A stretch of DNA of 64,000 nucleotides from Vogesella mureinivorans (GTDB taxonomy: Bacteria; Pseudomonadota; Gammaproteobacteria; Burkholderiales; Chromobacteriaceae). Below the pieces are notes generated by a model. It did no database searches. It saw nothing but the letters and a program-made list of their open reading frames with translations, and was not told the DNA's origin. Where the stretch lies: positions 186,001 to 250,000 of the forward strand of contig NZ_VMTV02000178.1 in assembly GCF_007644035.1 (NCBI RefSeq), written 5' to 3'. A program made the position numbers and the translations under genes. Below are positions 1 through 12,000 of the stretch, piece by piece. Numbering within the stretch: the stretch's first letter is position 1; each line of letters begins with the position of its first letter.

Positions 1-3000
1 AAGTCCAGGCCGATGGTGGTAACAAAGTCGATACCGGCATTCAGCACCAGGTTGCCCTTGGCGCTGAAATCCCCCACCGGTGCCAGATCAAAGCCGAAGT
101 CCAGCGGTACCAGCTGCTGCGGCATGGCCGGGGTAAAGCGCAGGTCGAACATGAAGTCCATGGCCTGGGCGTCAAAGCGGGCTGTCACATTGAAGGTTTC
201 ACCTTTAGGCAACAGCTCGTTTACCGCGTCTTGCAGCACGGCGGCAAACTCTTCCAGGGTATTGAACTTCGGCCCGCTCTGCGTGCGCGCCTCCTGGCCC
301 AGTACGTCCAGGCCCAGCAGGTCTACCCCGGCGTAGCCTTTGTCACCGGCAGCTTGTGCCGCGCTCTTGAGCTGGCTGCTGTTGAGCAGCAGCGTGGGCA
401 GGTCTTCACCGGCCAGGCTGCCACCGTAAACGATATCAAAGGTATCCGGCAGGCCGGCCACGGCAGCCACGGTGACATCGGCACCGGCAATGGCTTTCGG
501 CCCGGTCGAAAAGGCTTTGCGCAGGCCCAGCTCGATCAGCTTGGCCTGGCGGATAGCCAGCGCTTCTTCGGCGGTTTTGCCTTCTTTCAGTGCCGCGATG
601 GCGGCATCGTCCAAGCCGGCTTTTTTCAGCTCGGTCTCTTGCTGCGCGGCGCTGGCGCCGTAGGCAAACGGCTCGTTCAGCGTGTAGTACTCGCTGCCCA
701 CACGCTGTGCAAAGCCGTAAGTGCCCCCTACCGCATTGCTGATGGTGAGGCGCTGCACTTCGTTTTTGGCCACGCTGGTGGCGGTAGCGGCCGCGCCCTG
801 TTGCAGGCTGTAGGCCACCATTTGCGCGCCTGGCTTGGCGCGCAGGCTCTGATAGGTGGTGGTAAAGGCGGGCTGGTCGCCGGTGGCCAGCTTGCCGGCA
901 AAGGTAATGTCAAACGCACGGGTGCCTTCGGGCACGCGGGTACCTACCGGCTCGTTCATCACCGATACGGCCACGCTCACGCTGCCGTCGATGCCGGCAT
1001 TGGTGAAGGCGGTATTGATGCGCTCTTGCAGCTGGCTGGCGCTGATATCCACGGCCAGGCCGTTGATCTCTACTTTCTTGCCCGCCTTGTCGGTGAACTG
1101 CAGCTCGAACTGCGATGCAGCAGCCATGGCCGCATTCACAATGCGCAAGCGCTGCACCTCGGCCACCTGGGCGGTGCCAGGGGTGACCACATCGATAGAC
1201 ACACCAGCAGACGGACGAATGGCAAAGTACGCAAAATCGTCCACATTCACCGGCTTGAACTGCAGCTTGCCCCAGGTGATACCACCGGCTTTCAGCTGCG
1301 GCTCGATGGCGCTGACCTGCAGCATGGCCGCCGACACGGCTTTGGCTTTTACCTTTTCTACCGTGGTGTCCACGGTGCGGGTGAGCTCCACGCCGGCCAC
1401 CACCTGGCCGGCCAGCTCGCCGGTGAAGGTAATCAGCCACTGGCCGTCCTGGCCGGCTACGCTGACATTGCCCGCCCCCACACCGTCCAGGCTAGCCAGC
1501 GCATCTTGCAGCGCGGCACGCACCTGCTCGTCATCGAAGCCGGTAATGGTCAGGGTCTTGCTGGCCGCGGTGCTGCCGGCCAGCTTCACGCTGAAGCTGG
1601 TGCTGCCGCTGGCGGCAGCTTGCAGGGCCAGCTCCTGCACCGGGCTGAATACCAGCTCGGGTACATCACGGCCGGACAGGCGGCCCTGGAAGCTGATGGT
1701 CCATTTTTGCGGGCTGCCGCTCACCACCACATTGCCGCTACCGATATCCGGCATGGCTTCCAGAATGGCTTGCAGTTCTTTGGCAGTGGCCAGCGCCGGG
1801 AAGGTGGCCGACAGCGCCCCCTCGCCCAGCTGCACGCGCATCAGGCCGCTGGCGGCGGCCAACACCACTTGCTGTACTTCGCTACGGAAGCGGCCTTCCT
1901 GTACCGAGGCCAGGGTCACGGTGGGGTTCACGGTATTGGCCAGGTTGCCCACCTGCAGCTCGGCCAGCGCCACACCCGCCAGGCTACCGCCAAAGCTCAC
2001 TTTCCAGGCACCGCGCTCGGCCAGCGATACGCCCAGCTCTATGCCCTTGATATCGCCCAGCTTGGCACCGCCTGCGGCGGTAGCGGCCAACAGCTGGCTG
2101 CGGATATCGCCCGAGCCCATATTGCTGTTGAGCGTGCCGGTGGTGTAGGTCTTGCCATCGTGCGTAAACGACAGGGTAAAGCTGGCCGGCGTGGTGGCCG
2201 CCGCGCTCACGGCCACGGTTTGCACCTCGCCACGCTTGTTCACGCCCGGCTTGAACTCGATCAGCTCTACGCCGCGCACTTCCCCGGCCGGCACGTAGCT
2301 ACCCGCTTTCAGGCCGCCAAAGTAGACGGTCATGTCCGGGATGTTCTGCTGGGCGTAGCTACCCTTGAAGGTAATCTTGAACTTGGGCGCCGAGCCGTAG
2401 TTGGTTTTCTTGCCGCTGGCGTCCAGCGGGTCTTTCTGCGGGAAGCTTACCTCCACATTACCCTTGCCCACGATGCCTTCCAGCGCTTGCTGGATCGCCA
2501 GCGCCTGGGCGTCTACCGCGTTGTTCAGGTAACGGATGGGGCCGGTCTTCTTGCCGTACAGCTCCAGCTCGAAGGTGCCGCGCTCATAGCCGGTAAAGGC
2601 CAGCACTTTGACCTCGCTCACCCCCACACTGTGCGACAGCGTCTCGCTCACCGCTGCGGTGGCATTCGGCGGGGCCACAAAGCCTACCGACATGGCGTTG
2701 ACGCCGCCAACCTCCATGCTGGCTGCCAGCTGCGCCGGGGCAGTATCGGTGAAGGTGATACGGAAACCACTGCTGCGGTCGCCGCTTACCGTGATCTTGC
2801 TGGCATTGATATTGGTGGCGGTAGCGACCGCCTGCAGGATATCGTTTTGCAGCGCAGCAAGACTCTTGTCTGCCAGCAAAGAGAAGCCCGCGGCGACGCC
2901 CCCGTTGGTCGCCGCAAAGTTGACCTGGCCTTCGCGCATGCCCGGCTTGAACAGGAAGCTGCTGCTACCCGCTGTCACCACCAGGCCGGCCACGCTTTCC

Positions 3001-6000
3001 TTGGCCATGAAGGCCTTGCCGGCCAGGCTGCCGATAAACTCGATGCGGAAACCATCGGCGCGGCTGCCCGTCACTTTCAGGTTGGCCGCATGGGTGCCAA
3101 ATACCGTGGCCACGCCGGCCTGCAGCTTGCTGGCGATGGTGGCGTCGCTATCGCCAGCGCCCAGCACGACGCTAGCCGTGGTGGCATTGCCCACGTTTTT
3201 CAGCGTGAGCGTGCCGTTGGCGGTGCCGATATCCAGCAACAGCACGGCGTTGTCGGCCTGGCCGCCCTGCTGTAGCTGGGTCACCTTGGCCGCATCGCCG
3301 TTAGCGCTTTGCTGGCTGCCCTGCGTGCTGCTATTGCTCTGGCCTTCGGTAACCCATACTGGCAGGCTGTTGTTCAGTTTCAGCGCGCCGTTCATTACCT
3401 CGGCCACTTTGCCGTTGATCAGCTCTGCCAGCTCGTTAATGCTCTTGAAGCCGGCCGTTTCTGCCGCCTTCACGGTCACGGTGTACTTGCTTGGCACCGT
3501 ATCGCCCGGGCGTTGCAGCACCAGGTCAAACGCCACGTCGTCGGCCAGTACCGGCGAAATGGCTTTATTGGCAGTCAGGTCCATCGCGGTGATGCCCTGC
3601 AGGCGCTCGTTCAGCACCTTGGTCCAGCCGTAGCCAAAGTCGAATACATCGCCCAGGTCGGCGCCGCTGAACGGCACCTTGATGTCAAACAGGTCAGAAT
3701 CGCGGAACTGGTTGAGGAAGTCGCCCACATTGGCCAGCAGCTGCACCATTTGCGCCGGCGTCATATTGGACAGGCTGGCCAGGTTGGTGAAGTTTTCCTT
3801 GCGGATAACCGGCTTGGCGGTCTTGATGTCTTCCAGCGCCAGCGGGGTGGCTTCGGTGCCCCACTCCACCACCACTTTCGGGTTGGCCCCGCCGGTCAGC
3901 TTGGTGAGGTCGCCACCAAACAGGTTGGCCTTGATCGGCAGGTCGGCCACGGCGTACACGTCGGCCTTGGCGTTGACGTGGTCGCCCAGCTTGCCCACAT
4001 CGCCCAGCATCACGCGCTCGCCGTTACGGTCTGCATTGCCGGCCTGCGCCGACAGGCCCACATTGGCGTTGGCCTGGAACTGCATGGTGCCGTTGTCTAT
4101 CTGGCCATCCAGCACACCCAGCGATACCCCTGCGTTGAAGTTCTGCATGCTGGCGCTGGCCTTGGCCGATATCTCGCGCGCCTGCATGAACAGCTTGCCG
4201 CTGGCGGCATTGGCCAGGGTGTCGAAGTTAAAGCCAAACGACAGGTCCAGTTTCACCTCGCCAGTCAGGTCGATATCGCCGCTGCCCTTCAATTTCAGGC
4301 CCAGGCTATCCAGGCCGGTGCCCAGGTTAAACGGCAGGCTGGTGGTTTTGCTCAGGTCCAGCTTCAGGTCCAGGCGCAGCTCTTTGCTGGCGCCCTCGCG
4401 CTGGGTACGCACCGTGGCGGTGCCGCCCGACAGCATGCTGCTGTTTACCGTCATGGCGTCCACATCCAGGCGAGCCAGCGTGCCGGCAAACGTTACCTGG
4501 TAGCGGCCATCCAGCTGCGCCACGTCCAGCAGCAGGCCATTCAGCGTATTTCCACCGCTGGTCTTGGCGGCCAACAAAGCGGCTTTTACCGCGTCGGCAG
4601 AGGCGTTATGCAGAATGGCTTCTGTACTGTAATCGTCGCCGTCGTGGCTGAAGATGAGCGTGAAGCTGCCGCCCGTTGCCCCGCCCAGGTCAACAATCTG
4701 CTGCTCGTTACTGCCCTGGAACTCCAGGCCGCCACCCACGGTAAACGGGCCGGTCTGCGTTTCGCCATACTGGTTAGGGAACAGCGACTGCAGGCCGCTG
4801 TAGTCACCACTAGCGGACAGATAGTCTTTCAGCAGGCTGATCAGACCACTGTAGGTGTGCGGGCCGGTCTTGTTGTAGTAGTCGTCCAGCACCGAGAACT
4901 TGGTGCCGTCCACCACGCGGCGGAAAGACAGCACGTCGCCCAGCTTGCGGCCATCTTCGCTCTGCATGATGCCGCCCAGGCTTTCACCGACAAACGGCAG
5001 CTGGCTGGACATGAAGCCCATGCCGTCCAGCGAGTCGCCCACGCTGGCCGCCTGCGCAAAGATGGCTTGCAGGTTTTCCTTGGCTTTCGCGCCGTCGATG
5101 CTGACATCAAAGAAATACTGCGGGGTCAGCTTGCCCTTGATGATGTCGGAGCGGATAGCCAGCGTCGGGTTGCCAAACATGCCCATATCCACGCCGCCCA
5201 GGCTGGCATCAAACACCAGATTGCCTTCCAGCGATGCCGCCGGGGTCACGGCAAACAGGCTGCCCACGGTCTTGCCCTGGCCGGACAGCGCCGCCAGGTC
5301 TTTCAGCGTAATGCGGCCTTTGCCGTCGCTATTGTCCGGGTCGGTTACCACCACCTTGGCGGCGGCTTTTACCGCAAAATCGCTATCCACCAGTTTGACC
5401 TGGGCCAGGTCGCCCAGCAGGCTGGCCTTGGCATCCAGGCCGTAAACATTCAGCGCCGCGCCTGCGTCAAAGCGGTTGATACGGAAATACAGGTCGGCGT
5501 TGGTCGGTACCGGCAGGTTCAGGCTGTTGTCACCGCTCTTGGTGCCTACCGCCAGGCCGGCTTCCAGGTCGGCGTGCAATACCAGGCGGCCAATGGCGCT
5601 ACCGCTGGCGGTAAAGTTGGCAATCTTGGTGGCGGCGTCGCCGGCCAGGTTGGCCAGACCAAAGCTGAACTGCTGCTGCAGGCTGCGATCCAGGTTGATC
5701 TTCACGCCCAGGCCCAGGGTAATTTCGTTGCCTGTGGTATCAAACATCGGCAGCACGGCAAACTCGGGGCCGCTGACATCGCCGGCAAACACCCCGTCCA
5801 GCACCACGGCATCCATGTCCAGCGTCTTGAGCGCGTCGGCTACGCCGCTTACCCAGGCATCCGCCTTGTTGAACATGGCTTTGGATGCCGACTTGACCCA
5901 GCCCAGCAGGCCGGACAGGTCGATGCCGCGCAGGTTGGCGCCGTCAAAATTGAAACCTTTGAAAGCAGGCGTGGCAAAGCTGATGCCTTTGAGGTTGGCA

Positions 6001-9000
6001 AAAGACAGGTCCAGCTTGCTGAAATCAAAGGTGATGTCCGGCAGCTTGATACCCGACAGGTTCACCGACGGCAGCTTGAAGCCCTGGAACAGTTTGCCCA
6101 GCCAGTCGCTGGCATCTGCCGGCTGCGTCATGCCGGCCGAGGTCCAGTTGATGCTGTCGAACAAGCCGCGCAGGCCGCTCAGGTCCAGGCCACGGAAGTC
6201 GGCAAACGAGAAATTGATCTGCGGCAGGCTCAGGTCAAGGTTCAGCTTTTGCAGCTTCAGCTTCAGGCCGATCAGGAACTCGCCCACGTTCAGGGCGCCA
6301 GCAAAGCGCGCGCCGCTGAAGTCTGGCAGATGCACGCCGTCAAAACCCCAGCTACCCGGCAACTTGAAGCCGCTGAAATCGAAACCGCTGAAATCCACAT
6401 CGCGGAAAATACCCGCCAGGCTTGGCCACTTGCCGGTAGTAAAGCTCAGGCCAGACCAGATACTGCCTGCCCAGTTGGTGTCAAAGTCCAGCACCAGTTC
6501 GCCAAACTTCAGCTTGCTCAGGTTGGCAAAGCTCAGATCAATGCCGGAGAGGTTCAGCTTGAGGCCGCTGAAGTCCAGGCCGGACAAATCCCAGCCGCGC
6601 AGCGACAACAGGCCGTTGGCACTGAAATTGAAATCCAGCGACGGCAGGTAGCCGCTGATACCGGTCAGCCAGCTTGGCAGCGAAAGGCCGCTGCCGCTGC
6701 TGTTGAAGAAGAAGCCGCTGCCGCCATCAAACTTGAACACGCTGGAGAAGTCGATGCTCGGCCAGGTCACGTCTACGGCAAACACGCCTTTCAGGTTGAT
6801 GCTGCCGGCAAAAGTAACACCGCTGAAGTTCACCCCGCGCAGGTTCACGCCGGACCAGTCGAAGTTCTTGATGGTCAGGTTCTGGAACACCGAGAAGTCG
6901 ATGAACGACAGGTCCCAGCCCTGCCAGTGGTAGCCCTGGCCATCCAGTGTGACACCACGCTTGCCCAGGTAGATCACGTTTTCAGACAGCTCGGTACCGA
7001 ATACCGCTTTCACGGTGCGGTCTACCACCATGCCGTCCAGGAAGGTGTTGCCGTCGTAGCTGGCCCAGGCAAAGCTGGCGCCAATGGCCAGCGCGTTTTC
7101 CAGCCGCGCACCGGACAGGTCGGCACGCGCCAGGCTGGCATTGCGCAGGTTGCTGTCGCTCAGGTCGGCACCTTCCAGCAGCGCACCGCTGAGGTCGGCC
7201 CCGGACAGGTCTTTACCCACCAAATTGGCCGCGCTCAGGTTGGCATTGGCCATGTTCACGCCGCGCAGATCGACTGTCGTCCAGGTAATGCCCTGCAGGT
7301 CGGCACCGTCGAAATTGGCGCCGCGCAGCGATGTCTTGGCGTCAAAAATCGCGCCTTGCAGGTTCGCGCCGCTAAAGTTCACGCCATCCAGGTTCAGGCC
7401 GCTGAAATTGGCCCCGCTGAGGTTGGCGCCGCTAAAGTCGTAGCCGCGCAGGTGATTAGCGCTTTGCTTGCTGAAATCGTAATTGGCCAGGTCTTCACCA
7501 GACCAGTCGCGGCGGTTGGCATCCAGCGGCAGGCCGAACTTCTTGGCCAGCTCGCGTTTCAGGTGCTGCGTAGCCTCGCGCAGGGTGGGCCAGCCGGTTT
7601 TTTTGTTCGCTTCGGCGGTATCGCTGAAGGTGTATTTGGCAAAGAAGTCCTGCGCAGCCTGCTTCAGGGCAAATACCTTGATATCGACTGCGTCGGTGTC
7701 GTCGCTGTCAAAGCCCAGCAGCTCGTTGATGCTCTGGTCCAGGCCAGGCACTTTGCTGTTCAGCAAACCCACGCCCAGCACGTTCTGGTTGGCCGTGCTG
7801 TCTACCTTGTCCAGCACCTCCAGCAACTTGTCGCGCAGGGTGTCTGTCAGGCGCACGTCCAGCGTGGCGTCGGGGCGCTGCAGTACCAGCTTGCCGGTGG
7901 TGGCGTCGGGCTTGAACAGCACCGGGGCGTCCAGGTTGATCACCGGCAGGCCGAAATCATTCAGGTTGAAGCCCTGGCCTTTGGCATTCAGGGTAATGGC
8001 ACCGGACAGGCTGGCGACGCTGTCGCTGTGGATCAGGCCAGCCAGGCCGCCTTGGGCGGCGGCGATTTCAGACAGGTACACGCGGCCTTTGCCATCGCGG
8101 TTGTCCGGGTCGTCCAGCACGGCTTTTACCGCGGCTTTCAGGCTGATATCGGCCTGTTCGATGCCCACGTCCAGCAAGCCCGCCACATTCAGCAGCGCCT
8201 GCAGGTTTTGCAGCTGCAGCTCGGCCTCGGCTTGCAGGCGGTTCACATTGATATAGGTTTGTATCTGGTCGGCGCTGGGCACGGTGAAGTTGGCCGCACC
8301 ATTGCCTACGGTCTTACTACCCAGTACCACGCCCAGGTCGATATCGGCTGCGGCCTTGATATCGGCCAGCGCAGTGCCGGACAGGGCAAACTGCGGCAGC
8401 AGCTTGCGGGCAGCCTCGGGCAGGTCGCTGCTACCCAGCGCAAAGCCCATGGCCACCTGGCGGTTCAGGTTGATCTGGAAATTCAGCGCAATGCGGATCT
8501 CGGTACCGCTGGTATCCAGCGTGCCGCGGAAGTCGAAGAGCGGGCCGTCATACAGGTGGGCACTGGCTGGCGCCTCGGCCGCTTTTTGCACACCGGCCCA
8601 TTTGGCCGCGCCCGCATACCAGCGGGTATCGCCATCGTACAAGGCACCTTTGGCGCTGGCGGGCGTGCCGCTTACCAGCAGCAGGTTGGCCGCACGCAGG
8701 TTGGCCAGGGACAAATCGGCGCCGGTCACGGTAGCCCCTTGCAGGTTGGCGCCCGCCAGGTTCAGACCGCTCAGGCTGATATTGGACAAGTTCAGGCCGG
8801 ACAAATCGGCACCGGCGAACACGCCTTTGAGCGTGGCCGGCAGGCTGATTTGCGGGTCGCCGCTGGCAGCGGTAAGCGCCGCCAAACCGCGCAGGTCTGC
8901 CTGGCTGAAATCGGTTTTATCGCTTAGCGTGGCGCCCGCCAAGCTGGCACCGGCAAAGACGGTGCCGACCAGACGGGTGCCGGACAGGTCGACACCGTTA

Positions 9001-12000
9001 AAGTCGATACCGCTGAAATCGTAGCCGGACAGGTTCAGCCCGGCCAGCGAGGCACCCTGCTTGATCACCAGCGCACTGCCGCTGGCGGTGGTGGGCACGC
9101 TATCGGTTTTGGCAAACAGCGCACCGTCCAGCTTGGTGGCGCTGCTCAGCGTGGCGGTGGCCAGATCGGCTTTGGCCAGGTAAGCCGTGCTCAGGTCGGC
9201 ACCTTCCAGGTTGGCCGCACCGAACTTCACGCCGTACAGGTTGGCCGCCACCAGCTTGGCGTTGGCCAGTTTGATACCGGACAGGTCCAGACCGCTGAAA
9301 TTGAAACCGCTCAGGTCAAAACCGCTCAGGTCGGCGGCACCGGTAAGCGGGTCCAGGTCGATGGCGGTGCCGGTGGCACGCAGCAGCTCGGCCGGCAACA
9401 CCCCGCTAAACAGCGCGTTGGCCAGGCTGGTGCTGGCCGATACCACGCTACCGGCAAAGCTGGCGCCGACCAGCGAGGCTTTGTCGAACACCGTGGTGCT
9501 GATATCTGCCAGCTCGAAGTTGGCCGCACGCAGGTCCAGGCCGCCCAGGTTCACGCCCTTCAGGCGCGCGCCGCTGAAATTCACCCCTTCCAGGCGTGCC
9601 GCACCGGCTTTGCCCGTGCTGCGGTCTACGCTGCCATCCGGCTTGCGGGTGGCAAACACGGCAAAGCTCAGGTTGGCCCCGGCAAAGGTGGCACCGGTAA
9701 GATCGGCACCACTGAAGTCGGCACCGGTAAGGTCGGCACCGTTAAAATTGAAGCCGCGCAGGTTCAGGCCGGCAAAGCTGACGTTGGCCAGGTTTTTGCC
9801 CGACCAGTCGCTCTGGCTGGCGTCGAAATCGATGGCTACTTTTTGCGACAGCGCCGTGTTCAGCGCATTCACCAGGCCCAGCAGCGTGGCATCGGCGGCA
9901 TCGGCCGGCGGGGTGGCCGCCAGCTTGGTGCTGTTAAAGTAAGCGTTGGCCGCATCGCTCAGATTCAGCAAGCGGTTGAAGAAGCTGCTGCCGGGGTCGG
10001 CGCTCTTGCTGCCAAACAGCTCGGATAGACTCTTGCCGATGCCAGGCAGCTTGATGGACAGGAAATCCGGGTTAAACGCGCCGTCGCCTGCGGCTTTCAG
10101 CTTGTCCAGCACGTTCAGCAGCTGGGTTTTCTGGGTAGCAGACAGCAGCACGTCTACGCTCACCGACGGTGCCTGGTACACCACCAGGCCTTCGTCGCTG
10201 AGACGGAACAGCTGGTCGGTATCCAGCGTGATGTACGGCGTGCCAAAAATATCGGTAAAGCTCTTGCCATCGATAGTAGGCTGCACGTCCAGTTTTACGC
10301 CAAACGACGCATCCAGCTTGGTAGACGGCGTCAGCGTGGCCAGCTGTTTCCACCAGTCGGCCGGGTTGGCCGCTTTTAGCGCCGCCAGCTCGCTCCAGCG
10401 CAGCAGGCCCTCGCCAGACGGGCCATTCAGCGACATGCGCCCGCCCACGGCCAGCGCAAACTGGCCGTTGACCAGGCTAGCGCTACCCAGGTTGGCCAGG
10501 CTGATGCTGGCGGCCAGGTTGGCTACGCCCAGCGATGCGGCCGCGTCCAGGCGGTTCAGGCGGAAATACGGGTCGATCGACGCCGGCAGCGGGACGTTTA
10601 CCACCCCGGCCACGTTTTTATCCAGCAGGCCGATACGCGCGCCAATGTCGAAATTCAGCGCAAACACCGCCCGGCCCAGCGCCGTACCGCTGACATCAAA
10701 CACCGGCAGCATGCTGCTATTGGCCAGGTCGGCCGTGCTGAAATGGAAGTTGGCCTCGAAGCTGCGGTCCAGGTTGGCCTGCAGGTTCAGGCGCAGGTCC
10801 AGCGCGTTGCCGTTAAAGCTCAGGCCGCCCGAGAAGGCAAAGGCCGGGCCGCTGGCGCCGGTAGCCAGAATGTCTTCTACCACCAGCTTGTTCATGCTCT
10901 TGAGCAGGTCGGCGCTCAGCAGCGACGGCAGCTTGGTCAGCGCGTCGTAAAACGCCTGGGCCGCGCTCTTGATGGCGCCCACGACACCACTGAAATCCAC
11001 CCCGGACAGCAAAGCGCCATCCAGTTTGAGGTCGGCCAGCGACACGTTGCGCAGGCTGGCAAACGACAGGTCTACGCCGCTGAAATCCAGGCCGGACAAG
11101 TTGGCGCCGCTAAAATTGACGCGCTTGAAGCCGGCAAACTTGAACGTAGTCAGCGCCGACAGGCCGGAAAAATCCACCCCGCTGAAATCGGCCCCGGTAA
11201 ACAGGCGCTTCACGCTGGCAGACAGGCCGCTGAACAGGCCGGCCAGGTTGCTGGTGCCGGTAAAGCGGGCACCGGACAGGTCGACAACCAGGCTGTCAAA
11301 GCTGATGCCGCTAAAGCTCAGCCCGCTGAAATTCACGCCACGGAACTTGCCCAGCAGGGTGCTGATGCCGGACAGGTCGATACCACGCCAGTCGGCCCAG
11401 GAAAAATCGGTACTGATATCAAACGTGGCACCGCCCAGGCGCGCGCCCCCGAAATCCACACCACGGAACAGCGACCCCAGAAAGGACTTGCCGCTGAAAT
11501 CCAGGCCGGACAAGTCCCAGCCACTGAAATTGAAACCGTTGAAGTTGCTGGTGGTGTGCCACAGCTTGAAGCTGCCTGTACCGCCAAGCGACAGGTTGAT
11601 GTCGGTAATCAGGTTATCCAGCTTGGTCAGCGCGTCGGTCAGCACGCTGCCCCACTTCACCTGCCAGCCAAAGGCGCCGCTCAGGTCTACGCCGGACAGG
11701 TTGGCGCCGTCAAACGTTACGCCGCGCAGGTTGGCGCCGGCCAGCTTGAAGCCGGACAGGTTGACGCCGGAAAAGTCGATACCGGACAAGTCAAAGCGTG
11801 ACCAGTCCAGCTTCAGCGCGGACAGGTCCAGCCCCCACTGCAGCTGTTTCCAGCCACTGTTGGCACCAAACAGGCTGCCCAGATTGATATCGCTGATCAG
11901 GTTGGTGACATCCGGCAGCTTAAGCTGCGGGAAGCGTACGCCCGCCCAGTTCACGCCAAAGGCCGCCGCGCCGGTGAAATTCACCCCGGCAATGCTGGCA

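Noticed and set aside
231-9024. Very long open frames on the plus strand across the first 14 kb (for example 3309-8927)
   Set aside because: They are antisense to the giant gene; their His/Gln/Arg/Gly-rich translation has no domain structure, and the minus frame shows clear repeats and signatures.
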